From Coprobacter secundus (GTDB lineage Bacteria > Bacteroidota > Bacteroidia > Bacteroidales > Coprobacteraceae): a stretch of DNA of 64,000 nucleotides. The DNA lies in assembly GCA_000803105.1 (NCBI GenBank), contig JTDA01000008.1, positions 1 to 64,000 on the forward strand. Direction: 5' to 3'. The position numbers were made by a program, and so were the translations under genes. This document shows positions 20,601-27,287 of this stretch, in pieces (position 1 is the stretch's first letter; every line of letters begins with the position of its first letter). The notes under the pieces were generated by a model that saw only the letters and a program-made list of their open reading frames with translations, searched no databases and had not been told where the DNA came from.

Positions 20601-20865
20601 TAATGATTACAGCGGTTTGGACGAGGGGCGTGATGACGGGCCTGTGTATGTATGGGAACGGGGCTCAGCGACTGCGATTGTGCGGAATATGGAACCGGGA
20701 GGCCGGGTTGTGGTGTATGATGCGAGGGGACGGCTGTGCCGTGTGGCTACGGCTGTCCCGGATGAGCTGCGGATGGACTTCTCGGGTTATGAGAAGGGTG
20801 TGTATGTTATTCGTTATTGCCGACCTGATGGACGCTCGTATGTGTGGAAGTTTGTGAATATGTAG
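17662..20865 (+). CDS. PL8-family polysaccharide lyase (hyaluronan/chondroitin type) with N-terminal binding domain
   Basis: Predicted beta-eliminating lyase, 1067 residues. Signal peptide ends near ALHA. Residues about 25-210 copy the preceding gene product. The PL8 alpha-toroid follows (about 220-590), including NFWEWHMGTPDYY (aromatic patch), a candidate catalytic Asn394 in YGNQAT, and DGTFIQH...YIGGYG with H474 and Y483. R537 and R541 follow. The His-Tyr spacing of 9 and the His-Arg spacing of 63 match Flavobacterium chondroitinase AC (H225, Y234, R288, R292). Beta-sandwich domains follow, then a C-terminal ~70 residues (VVVYDARGRLCRV...YEKGVYVIRY) resembling a T9SS type A sorting domain. 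Starts immediately after the upstream stop, so translationally coupled. Substrate could also be xanthan-like; PL8 spans hyaluronan, chondroitin and xanthan. Confidence 0.9.
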   Translation: MGRGILFFLAGVVASFGSVTALHAQVGPTNSTEHYEADGTYKGTPVHSVDVDFTKWSTTDLVMNEELQEKDNIGFYKFVIAERTFPPAWEASVCLHNNNPVLPLGNNQKEMAKIYFPTMADGVGSIRLCGYVSDGTARPIQVNYFVEGQSSDWEWKGGLSIPNKSGDVTQVEMDINVPGKVRIGLFYNQAAWPSIKSISISAYGEGLPEDDVPEEPVIDEQTFALMRQNMLEKIVLGKGYDVSDGSVSSRIGSITTSAKNYWSAMEKSPSTYLWSDYNKLKGDASNTPGHVYYTYGRLLTMAQAYCYEGRLYHDEELLNDIVAGLDFMYEYAFNENTSRIGNFWEWHMGTPDYYARIVSLLYDVLPQRVKTNYFNTIVAQLRNFVERGNYTYGNQATACVRLLYCGVLCNSAEDIDIALRSLVRAFVDKTTVSQRKTAQAEFEKLWKAQGDYHDYMPAIGKKEGLYEDGTFIQHIALPYIGGYGSEIIEASSKVSAILEGSGIGLPDEIVESLYTWVTKAYFPTIYEGEMMMMYMGRGVKRNPHDVARAIALNIAESADLLTDADQKRDIKGVCKRMLTDNGYYPDVYSGFDPILDKPRVDRLLGDVSVPVAGVIPFNVVMAAGDRVIHNRPDFRFGISMSSSRIGKFESLNNENTRGWYLGEGMTYIYNSTDRSQYVNYFNLVNMQRLPGTTVDVLARSVLKTSNYGLFGIPVNAQDWTGGASLNGVYGVAGMHLVSEVGSLEGRKSWFMFDNEVVALGAGISMTEERAAETVVENRNSLKSLYVDGVLKPSTKGWSEALPNPRWISLEGTGGYYFPQPSTVNAKRDYNGFTQLYFDHGTSPENEGYAYVLLPSSTREETEAYAARPEIEVVCNTDNIQAVRETRLRVMGINFWQAGQVDDIVCDAPAAVMVREDRGMLYVSLADPTWKQTSVRLSLAGSYRMTGEDGRVRLEANGDRTDVVFDVTDRMGQCIEVSLADNDYSGLDEGRDDGPVYVWERGSATAIVRNMEPGGRVVVYDARGRLCRVATAVPDELRMDFSGYEKGVYVIRYCRPDGRSYVWKFVNM

Positions 20866-20890
20866 GCGAACGGGTTTCGTGATAGATAAA

Positions 20891-20946
20891 AGACCGGGCT
20901 GTAAACCCCTGCGGGGAGGGTTACAGCCTGGTTTGCTCTTGTTTGT
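20891..20946 (+). terminator. Terminator at the end of the PUL
   Basis: A hairpin formed by CCGGGCTGTAA-ACCC and GGG-TTACAGCCTGG around a short GC-rich loop (about 20896-20933), followed by TTTGCTCTTGTTTGTTTTG. It lies 26 bp after the PL8 stop and probably ends the PUL transcript. Confidence 0.7.
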
Positions 20947-20961
20947 TTTGAGTATGAAATT

Positions 20962-21005
20962 AGAGCCTATCTGAATTTTGCCTGAGTCAGATTTGAGAGG
21001 CTCTT
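20962..21005. repeat. Hairpin repeat, second copy of the PUL-flanking palindrome
   Basis: AGAGCCTATCTGA and TCAGAT..AGGCTCT pair as a 13-bp stem with a 5-nt bulge and a 12-nt loop. The left arm (AGAGCCTATCTGAATTTTGC) is nearly the same as the right arm (reverse complement) of the palindrome at 3009-3077. Confidence 0.6.
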
Positions 21006-21166
21006 AGAGCTTTGAGTTTGTTAATTAAATGCGGAAATCGAGAAATACTGCGTGGGTCGGATTGTTAATTTTTCTTATTTTATTTTTGGGGATGAGGAGT
21101 TTTTTGAGGTGGTATCTGTCGGCTTTATGTATTTGTTTTTTGATTTAGGAGGCTATGCGCTGACGT

Positions 21167-21280
21167 CACACACCCCCTGCCCCTCTCGAGAGGGGAGATT
21201 TTGGATGCTGCTTTCTTCTTGGAAATGAGTGGTTTGTGTAGTTTTTGATTCCCCTCTTGAGAGGGGATGAAGGGGTGTGT
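21167..21280. repeat. Hairpin-pair repeat, array copy A (about 114 bp)
   Basis: The left terminus carries ACACACCCC plus palindrome CCCCTCTCGAGAGGGG. The right terminus carries CCCCTCTTGAGAGGGG plus GGGGTGTGT, in inverted orientation to the left one. Interior about 50 bp (TTGGATGCTGCTTTC..., GGAAATGAGTGGTTTGTG). The 5' flank ends in GGCTATGCGCTGACGTCAC. Confidence 0.85.
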
Positions 21281-21390
21281 TATGGTGAGAGGTGCGGGCT
21301 GGGATGAGATGATTTTTCTGCTGTTTGGAGATGTGGCGTTTGTTGGCTTCGGGTGGATGTTTTTGGTTTTAGGTGGCTATGCGCAGACGT

Positions 21391-21504
21391 CACACACCCC
21401 CTGCCCCTCTCGAGAGGGGAGGTTTGGATAGTGCTTTTCTATTTGAAAATTAGGAGTTTGTGGTGTTTTTGATTCCCCTCTTGAGAGGGGATAAAGGGGT
21501 GTGT
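21391..21504. repeat. Hairpin-pair repeat, array copy B (about 114 bp)
   Basis: Same two inverted hairpin termini as copy A and the same ~50-bp interior with a few changes. Its start lies 224 bp after that of copy A, and the intervening flank (GATGTGGCGTTTGTTGGCTT) is also repeated, so the copies form a tandem array and are not independently scattered. Confidence 0.85.
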
Positions 21505-21615
21505 GACGGTGAGAGGCGCGGCATAGTTTGAGTTGTTTTTGCTGCTGTTTGGAGATGTGGCGTTTGTTGGCTTTTGGTGGTTGCTTTTGATTTTCAGGTA
21601 GCTATGCACGGGCGT

Positions 21616-22291
21616 GACACACCCCCTGCCCCTCTCAAGAGGGGAGAATTGGATGTTGTTTTTCTTTTTGATGGTGAGGATTTTAGTATATTGTTTTTCC
21701 CTCTTGCTAAGAGAGGTCGGAAATTGTTGTAGGAATACAGAATATGTCATTAAGAATAAAGGAAAGAAAAATGGAAGAGGATTATTTTTTATATTTGTGG
21801 TAAAAGAGTAATAGTATCATACCATGATAATTCATTATAACAAAAATCTGAAGTCTTTGGCATCGGAATTGCGAGCCAATGGTACAAAATCGGAGGTGTT
21901 TTTATGGCGTTATTTGAAAGGGAAACAGCTGGGAGTACGTTTTATCAGGCAGAAAGTCGTCGGGAATTATATCGTGGACTTTTATTGTAAGGAGCTGTCT
22001 CTGGTGATAGAACTGGATGGTGCTTCACATCATTATGAGGAGAGTATGTTGAATGATGCGTCGAAAGAGGCCTTTTTAAAAAGTTTGGGTCTTGAAGTCC
22101 TCCGTTTTGAGGATAATGAGGTATTGGGAGATATAGATAATGTACTGTCGGTATTGATGGATTATATCGAGAGGGGCCGGGAGTGAATTTTGTTTTATGA
22201 GGGATATGCGGTTTTGGCGTTTGTTTCTTCTTGGTAATGAGTGGTTTGTGGTGTGAGATTTCCCCTCTTGAGAGGGGATAAAGGGGTGTGT
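21616..22291. mobile_element. Expanded hairpin-repeat unit carrying a DUF559 gene (candidate full-length element)
   Basis: Left terminus at 21616-21645 (ACACACCCC, then CCCCTCTCAAGAGGGG). Right terminus at 22261-22291 (TCCCCTCTTGAGAGGGGA then GGGGTGTGT). They are imperfect inverted repeats of about 30 bp. Between them lie the DUF559 gene (21824-22186) and, just before the right terminus, the same interior sequence seen in short copies (TTCTTGGTAATGAGTGGTTT). A second, degenerate right-type hairpin (CCTCTTGCTAAGAGAGG, about 21699) follows the left interior. Array spacing confirms the insertion: the next unit starts 787 bp on, against about 225 bp for the others. Mobility is inferred, not seen. 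Confidence 0.6.
21824..22186 (+). CDS. DUF559 (Vsr/PD-(D/E)XK-like) endonuclease-fold protein inside the repeat element
   Basis: A 120-residue protein with the DUF559 signature: N-G-T-K-S-E (E24), LWRYLKGKQLGVRFIRQ, VGNYIVDFYC (D52), LSLVIELDGASHH (E63, D65, H69) and a C-terminal LEVLRFEDNEVLGDIDNVL. The D...ExD pattern fits a very-short-patch-repair/restriction-like nuclease fold, so DNA cleavage or nicking is plausible; no activity is known to me for this small form. It is AT-rich compared with the surrounding G/T-rich sequence. No partner gene. Its only context is the repeat array on both sides, which suggests that its job is linked to those repeats. Length and start (ATG preceded by CATACC) are normal for the family. 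Confidence 0.85.
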   Translation: MIIHYNKNLKSLASELRANGTKSEVFLWRYLKGKQLGVRFIRQKVVGNYIVDFYCKELSLVIELDGASHHYEESMLNDASKEAFLKSLGLEVLRFEDNEVLGDIDNVLSVLMDYIERGRE

Positions 22292-22402
22292 TATGGTGAG
22301 AGGTGCGGGTTAGGATGAGATGATTTTTCTGCTGTTTGGAGATGTGGCGTTTGTTGGCTTTTGGTGGTTGCTTTTGATTTTCAGGTAGCTATGCACGGGC
22401 GT

Positions 22403-22517
22403 CACACACCCCCCAGCCCCTCTCGAGAGGGGAGATTTTGGATGCTGCTTTCTTCTTGGAAATGAGTGGTTTGTGTGGTTTTTGATTCCCCTCTTGAGAG
22501 GGGATAAAGGGGTGTGT
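22403..22517. repeat. Hairpin-pair repeat, array copy E (about 115 bp)
   Basis: Left hairpin (CCCCTCTCGAGAGGGG) and right hairpin (CCCCTCTTGAGAGGGG then GGGGTGTGT) both intact. The interior is nearly the same as in copy A (TTTGGATGCTGCTTTCTTCT). It follows the DUF559 unit with the standard flank between. Confidence 0.85.
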
Positions 22518-22628
22518 TACGGTGAGAGGCGCGGCATAGTTTGAGTTGTTTTTTCTGCTGTTTGGAGATGTGGCGTTTGTTGGCTTCTGGTGGTTGCTTT
22601 TGATTTTCAGGTAGCTATGCGTGGGCGT

Positions 22629-22732
22629 GACACACCCCCAGCCCCTCTCGAGAGGGGAGGTTTTGATGGTGCTTGTCTTTTTGTAAATTAGGGTATTATT
22701 GTATTGTTTCTCCCTCTTGAGAGGGGAAATAA
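22629..22732. repeat. Hairpin-pair repeat, array copy F, right end decayed
   Basis: Left hairpin intact. The right hairpin is shortened (TCCCTCTTGAGAGGGGAAAT) and the GGGGTGTGT end is missing. It lies 226 bp after copy E and stops 8 bp before the stop codon of the alcohol dehydrogenase gene. Confidence 0.8.
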
Positions 22733-22739
22733 TAAGGTA

Positions 22740-23894
22740 TTAAAGGCTTTGGGCGAAGATGGCTCGTGCCATTTCGGCATCGACATTTTTCTTTTCTCCG
22801 TAGACTGCTCCGCTTTTTTTGAGTCTTTGGTAGATGATATCGACGGCTTCGGCGGGGATGCCGTATTCGCTCATGCGGGTACGCAGTCCCATCTGCCGGA
22901 AGAAGGTTACGGTTTTTTCTATGGCTTTGTCGGCTTTCTGGTCGGTATTGCCGTCTTGTATGTGCCATACTCGCTCGGCGTATTGTGCCAGTTTCTCTTT
23001 TTTCTGCTCTTTGAGTATGGTGAGCAGTGCGGGAAATACAACGGCGAGTGTCTCGGCATGGTCTAAACCGTAGAGTATGGTGAGTTCGTAACCGATGCGG
23101 TGCGTGGCCCAGTCTTGGGGTACTCCCATGCCAACGAACCCGTTGAGTGCCATTGTGGTGCATAGCATGAAGTTGGCCATGGTGTCATAGTCGGTGGGGT
23201 GTTCCAATACTTTGGGGCCTATCTCGATGAGCGATAGCAGGGCGCCTTCGGCCCAACGGTCCATGAGTACGCTGTTGCCGGTCGTGGTCATGTATTGTTC
23301 CATGATGTGCATGAAGGAGTCTACTATGCCGTTTGACAGTTGCTTGCGGGGCAGTGTATAGGTGACTTCGGGGTCGAGTATGGAGAACCGGGGGAAGGAG
23401 AAGGGGGTGATGAATGATACTTTTTCTTTTGTGCGACGGCGGGAGAGTACTCCGCGGTGGTTCATTTCGGAACCGGTTGCGGGCAGGGTAAGGACTACTG
23501 CCAGCGGGGTGCTTCGGGTGATGAGCTCGTTGTGTATGGCGAGTTGCCAGGGGTCTTCTCCGTCGTAGGGAATGGCATGGGCTATGAATTTGGTGGCGTC
23601 TATTACGGAGCCTCCGCCTACGGCAACGAGGTAGTCGATGTCATTTTGGCGTGCCAGTGCCACGGCTTTCATTACGGTGTCATAGTCGGGATTGGGTTCT
23701 ATGCCCCAGAACTCGATGCTGAAATGGTCTTTGAGTGCGTCTTTTACTTGTTGGTATACACCGTTGCGTTTGGCACTGCCGCCTCCGTAACATACCATGA
23801 TTCTTTTTTCGGGTGCTATTTCGGTGGCCAGTCTGGAGATGGTGCCTTTTCCGAAAATGAGTTTGGTGGGATTCTCGAATGTAAAGTTTTCCAT
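22740..23894 (-). CDS. yqhD: Iron-containing alcohol dehydrogenase, YqhD/BdhA type
   Basis: NAD(P)H-dependent reduction of aldehydes to alcohols in the cytoplasm. 384 residues, usual family length. N-terminal ENPTKLIFGKG and dinucleotide-binding GGGSVIDATKFIA; the metal site is visible as NGIVDSFMHIMEQY (Asp and His) and ATHRIGYELTILYGLDHAETLAVV (two His). Starts 28 bp after the aldehyde dehydrogenase gene on the same strand, so the pair probably forms one operon for aldehyde detoxification or alcohol formation. Its stop lies beside repeat copy F, which may act as a terminator. Confidence 0.92.
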   Translation of the reverse strand: MENFTFENPTKLIFGKGTISRLATEIAPEKRIMVCYGGGSAKRNGVYQQVKDALKDHFSIEFWGIEPNPDYDTVMKAVALARQNDIDYLVAVGGGSVIDATKFIAHAIPYDGEDPWQLAIHNELITRSTPLAVVLTLPATGSEMNHRGVLSRRRTKEKVSFITPFSFPRFSILDPEVTYTLPRKQLSNGIVDSFMHIMEQYMTTTGNSVLMDRWAEGALLSLIEIGPKVLEHPTDYDTMANFMLCTTMALNGFVGMGVPQDWATHRIGYELTILYGLDHAETLAVVFPALLTILKEQKKEKLAQYAERVWHIQDGNTDQKADKAIEKTVTFFRQMGLRTRMSEYGIPAEAVDIIYQRLKKSGAVYGEKKNVDAEMARAIFAQSL

Positions 23895-23922
23895 AATCGA
23901 AGGGTTTATGTGTTTGTTGTTT

Positions 23923-25290
23923 TTATTTCATGATTTTTTTCAACCATTTGAGTTTCCCGTCGTAGGGTGCAAATTTCATGCCGATATTGAACCGGGTCGT
24001 GCTTTGCACGATGGAGCGGGTGTGGCTGAATGTGTCGAAGCTGTATTTGCCGTGATAGGCTCCTGTACCGCTGCTTCCTACTCCTCCGAAGGGGAGGTGG
24101 GTATTGGCTACGTGGGTGACGACATCGTTGATGCATGCTCCGCCGGATGATGTGTTTTGGAGTACGTACCGGGCTTTTTTCTTGTTTTGTCCGAAGTAGT
24201 AGAGCGCCAAGGGTTTTTCCTGGTTGTTGACGTAGTCGATGACGTTGTCTATATCGTCGAAGTCGAGCAGGGGGAGTATGGGCCCGAAAATTTCTTCGCT
24301 CATGATGCGGTTTTCGGGGAGGATGCCGGATATTACGGTGGGGGCGATATAGAGGTCTTTGTCGTCGTATTTGCCTCCGGCGACGATGTGTCCTTGCTTG
24401 AGCAGGAGCAGGAGGTTGTAGAAATGGTCTTGGCTGATAATGCGGGGGTAGTCGGGGCTTTCCTGGGGGGATTTCCCGTATTGTCTTTCGATTTCTGCTT
24501 GTAGGGCTGTGATGAGTTTGTCTTTTACTTCCCGGTGTACGAAAATGTAGTCGGGGGCGACGCAAGTCTGCCCGCAATTGAGGTATTTGCCCCAGACGAT
24601 GCGCCGTGCTGCGATTTGGATATGGGCGTCGTTGTCGACAATGCAGGGTGACTTGCCTCCTAATTCCAGTGTTACGGGGGTCAGGTTTTTGGCTGCGGCC
24701 ATCATGATGCGTTTGCCGAATGCGACGCCTCCGGTGTAGAATATGTAATCGAAGTGTTGTTTCAGCAGGTTATCGGTCTGCCGGTTGTCGGTTTCGAGAA
24801 AGGCGATGTATTGCGGGGGAAAGGTTTCGGAAATGAGTTTGCCTAATATGTGGTTGGTATGAACGGTACGCGGCGAGGGTTTGAGTATGGCGCAGTTGCC
24901 TGCGGCAATGGCTCCGACGAGCGGGGCGAGCAACAGTTGTACGGGGTAGTTCCAGGGGGACAGGATAAGTACGATGCCGTATGGTTCGGGCCGGGTGTGG
25001 CTGGTGGAACCGAAGAGAAACAGGGGTGTTTTACAGCGTTTTGCGGCGGCCCATTTGTCCAGGTGCTTGAGTGTATGGCGAATTTCTGAAAGGATGAATC
25101 CTATTTCGGTCATGTAACTTTCGAACGGGGCTTTTCCCAAGTCTTTGCGCAGGGCTTCGGATAGTTCTTTTTCGTATTTCCGGATGGCTTTTTGCAGTGC
25201 TGTCAGAGATTGTTTTCTGAAAGATATGTCACCGGTCGTGCGGTTGTTGAAAAAGGCTCGTTGTTCCTTTATCAGTTCTTCGTAATTCAT
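23923..25290 (-). CDS. NAD(P)-dependent aldehyde dehydrogenase
   Basis: Oxidises aldehydes to acids. 455 residues from the ATG at 25290; a TTG five codons earlier is possible but less likely. Class 3-like ALDH: SPWNYPVQL and LKPSPRTVHTNH (cofactor binding), LELGGKSPCIVD (general base Glu), WGKYLNCGQTCVAPDY with the catalytic Cys, and EEIFGPILPLL. No signal peptide. First gene of a two-gene operon with the YqhD-like dehydrogenase; together they interconvert an aldehyde with its alcohol and acid. The natural aldehyde is not evident. Confidence 0.92.
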   Translation of the reverse strand: MNYEELIKEQRAFFNNRTTGDISFRKQSLTALQKAIRKYEKELSEALRKDLGKAPFESYMTEIGFILSEIRHTLKHLDKWAAAKRCKTPLFLFGSTSHTRPEPYGIVLILSPWNYPVQLLLAPLVGAIAAGNCAILKPSPRTVHTNHILGKLISETFPPQYIAFLETDNRQTDNLLKQHFDYIFYTGGVAFGKRIMMAAAKNLTPVTLELGGKSPCIVDNDAHIQIAARRIVWGKYLNCGQTCVAPDYIFVHREVKDKLITALQAEIERQYGKSPQESPDYPRIISQDHFYNLLLLLKQGHIVAGGKYDDKDLYIAPTVISGILPENRIMSEEIFGPILPLLDFDDIDNVIDYVNNQEKPLALYYFGQNKKKARYVLQNTSSGGACINDVVTHVANTHLPFGGVGSSGTGAYHGKYSFDTFSHTRSIVQSTTRFNIGMKFAPYDGKLKWLKKIMK

Positions 25291-25511
25291 TCTTGGTGCG
25301 AACAATAATTCTCGTTAAATACAACTTTTTCCGAGGGCGTAAAGGTAATCATTTTTTGAGAGCTTGATTACATTTTCTGATAAAAGTAATCGGACCGAGT
25401 TTACTTTGTGTTTTTTTAGAGGCAGAGTTTGTTGGTTTGAGATGTTTTTTGAGGAGGTGTCTGTCGGCTTTGGGTGGCAGCATTTGATTTGAGGTAGCTG
25501 TGCTTGGGCGT

Positions 25512-25610
25512 GACACACCCCCTGCCCCTCTCGAGAGGGGAGGTTTTGGGTGGTGCTTTTTTGTTGGTAATGAATGGGTTGAGTGTGAGGATTCCCCTCT
25601 TGAGAGGGGA
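25512..25610. repeat. Solo copy G of the hairpin-pair repeat
   Basis: Left terminus intact (ACACACCCC plus CCCCTCTCGAGAGGGG). The right hairpin CCCCTCTTGAGAGGGG is intact but its GGGGTGTGT tail is lost. The upstream flank (GAGGTGTCTGTCGGCTTTGG, then GATTTGAGGTAGCTGTGC) matches the flank of array copy A. It fills much of the 519-bp gap between the ALDH gene and the efflux operon; I see no gene in that gap. Confidence 0.85.
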
Positions 25611-25809
25611 ATTTTAGTTGCGCTTTGAGGTTTATTTTAGGGAAAGGGGTGATAAACAAATCGTAAAATCGTTTGTTATAGTCTCGAACCTTGGTTGTAT
25701 TTTTTATGGACGGGGTGGCATGTCCGTATTCCTGCGGGATGTTTTTGGGCTTGTTCTTGTCTGTTTTCGACGGGTTTATTAATGGCTTCTAAAACGGTAA
25801 GGTTTGATT

Positions 25810-27237
25810 ATGGGTATATTGGGAAGGTATTATTTTTTTGTTGGGGCGGTGGCTTCTTGCCTGATACTGATGTGTGGGGCGGTGGCTGCTCAGAATGACG
25901 GCCGGTATCTGGACAGGGCGTTGCCTGAGGCTTGGGAGCCGGATACGCTTTTTGTACAGAAGTTGCCGGTAGAGGACCGGTGGTGGAAGGAGCTGGGCGA
26001 TGTGCGGCTGGATTCTTTGATTTCTGTGGCTGTGGCGAATAATTATGATTTGCTGGAGGCCGGGGACCGTATCCGCCAGGCTCATGCGGTGATGCGTGGG
26101 GAGCAGGCGGCGTACTATCCGAGTGTGGACTTTACGGCGGGATGGATGCGGCAGCAGAGCAGCCGGAACTCGTCTCAGATAGTGATACCGGGGATAAGCC
26201 GGATAACGCAGTATGCTTCGGCTGACTTGTCGGCTAACTGGGAGATAGACCTCTTCGGTTCTATTCGTAACCGGGTGCGGTCTGAGAAGGAGTTGTACCG
26301 GGCTACACGTGAGGATTATAATGGCGTGATGGTATCGTTGTGCGCGGAGGTTGCTTCGGCGTATGCCCAGCTGCGGACGTGGCAGCAGCAGTATCTTGTG
26401 GCGGAGCAGCATATTGCTTCGCAACAGGCTATATTGCATATTACGGAGGTGAGGTATGATACGGGCTTGGCTTCGCAGCTGGATGTGTCGCAGGCCAAGT
26501 CGGTGTATTATAGTACGAAGGCTTCTCTGCCGGCTCTGGAGGCTTCGATAGAGCAGCAGATAAATGCGATTGCGGTCTTGTTGGGGGTGTATCCGGAGAG
26601 TTTGCGCCCTGTGTTGCGTGTACCGGCTCCGATTCCTGATTATCTCCGTATCGTGAGTGTGGGTATTCCTGCGAACTTGTTGAGACAGCGTCCTGATATT
26701 CGTGCGGCGGAGCGTACTGTGGCTTCTTATGCTGCTTCTGCGGGTGCTTCCCGTTCGGATTTTCTGCCTAAGTTTTATTTGAAGGGGAGTATCGGTTTTG
26801 CGGCTCGTGATATGGATGATTTTTTTAATCGCAAGAGCCTGACTTACCAGATTGCTCCGACGTTGAGCTGGAACTTGTTCCAGGGTATGCAGCGTACTCA
26901 GGCTTTGGCGGGTGCGAAGGCTAAACTGGACGAGAGTATCCGCCAGTATAACCAGACGGTGTTGACGGCTGTGCAGGAGGTGGATAATGCTATGACGGGG
27001 TATACTCATTCGTTGAAGCAGGTGGTTGCTTTGCGGGAGGTGGTGGTGCAGGGGGAGACTACTTTGCGCTTGTCGCTGGACTTGTACAAGCGGGGGTTGA
27101 CTACTTTCCAGAATGTCTTGGATGCTTTGCGGTCGGTGTTGAGTTACCAGAATTCGCTGGTGTCGGCTCAGGGGAGCACTCTTTCTTATTTGATACAGTT
27201 GTACCGTTCGGTAGGCGGGGGCTGGGTGAGTGAGTGA
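25810..27237 (+). CDS. RND efflux outer membrane factor (OprM/TolC, NodT family)
   Basis: Outer-membrane channel of a tripartite drug/solute efflux pump. The ATG at 25810 gives a signal peptide (GRYYFFVGAVASCLILMCGAVAAQ); a TTG two codons earlier is not needed. 475 residues. Two OEP repeats are visible: WWKELGDVRLDSLISVAVANNYDL, then VASAYAQLRTWQQQYLVAEQH, then the second repeat with LRQRPDIRAAERTVASYAASAG and TLSWNLFQGMQRTQAL. No lipobox Cys near the cleavage site. First gene of the pump operon, overlapping the following reading frame. Having the channel gene first is less common than pump genes followed by channel. No regulator adjacent. Confidence 0.93.
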   Translation: MGILGRYYFFVGAVASCLILMCGAVAAQNDGRYLDRALPEAWEPDTLFVQKLPVEDRWWKELGDVRLDSLISVAVANNYDLLEAGDRIRQAHAVMRGEQAAYYPSVDFTAGWMRQQSSRNSSQIVIPGISRITQYASADLSANWEIDLFGSIRNRVRSEKELYRATREDYNGVMVSLCAEVASAYAQLRTWQQQYLVAEQHIASQQAILHITEVRYDTGLASQLDVSQAKSVYYSTKASLPALEASIEQQINAIAVLLGVYPESLRPVLRVPAPIPDYLRIVSVGIPANLLRQRPDIRAAERTVASYAASAGASRSDFLPKFYLKGSIGFAARDMDDFFNRKSLTYQIAPTLSWNLFQGMQRTQALAGAKAKLDESIRQYNQTVLTAVQEVDNAMTGYTHSLKQVVALREVVVQGETTLRLSLDLYKRGLTTFQNVLDALRSVLSYQNSLVSAQGSTLSYLIQLYRSVGGGWVSE

Positions 27238-27287
27238 TGTCGTCGTGCGGATGCGGGATTTTGTTAAGGATGTTTTTATATAATTTT

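Noticed and set aside
21165..22732. CRISPR-like reading of the repeated blocks
   Set aside because: The period is ~225 bp, the repeats are hairpin pairs and the intervening segments are themselves conserved. No cas gene is near.
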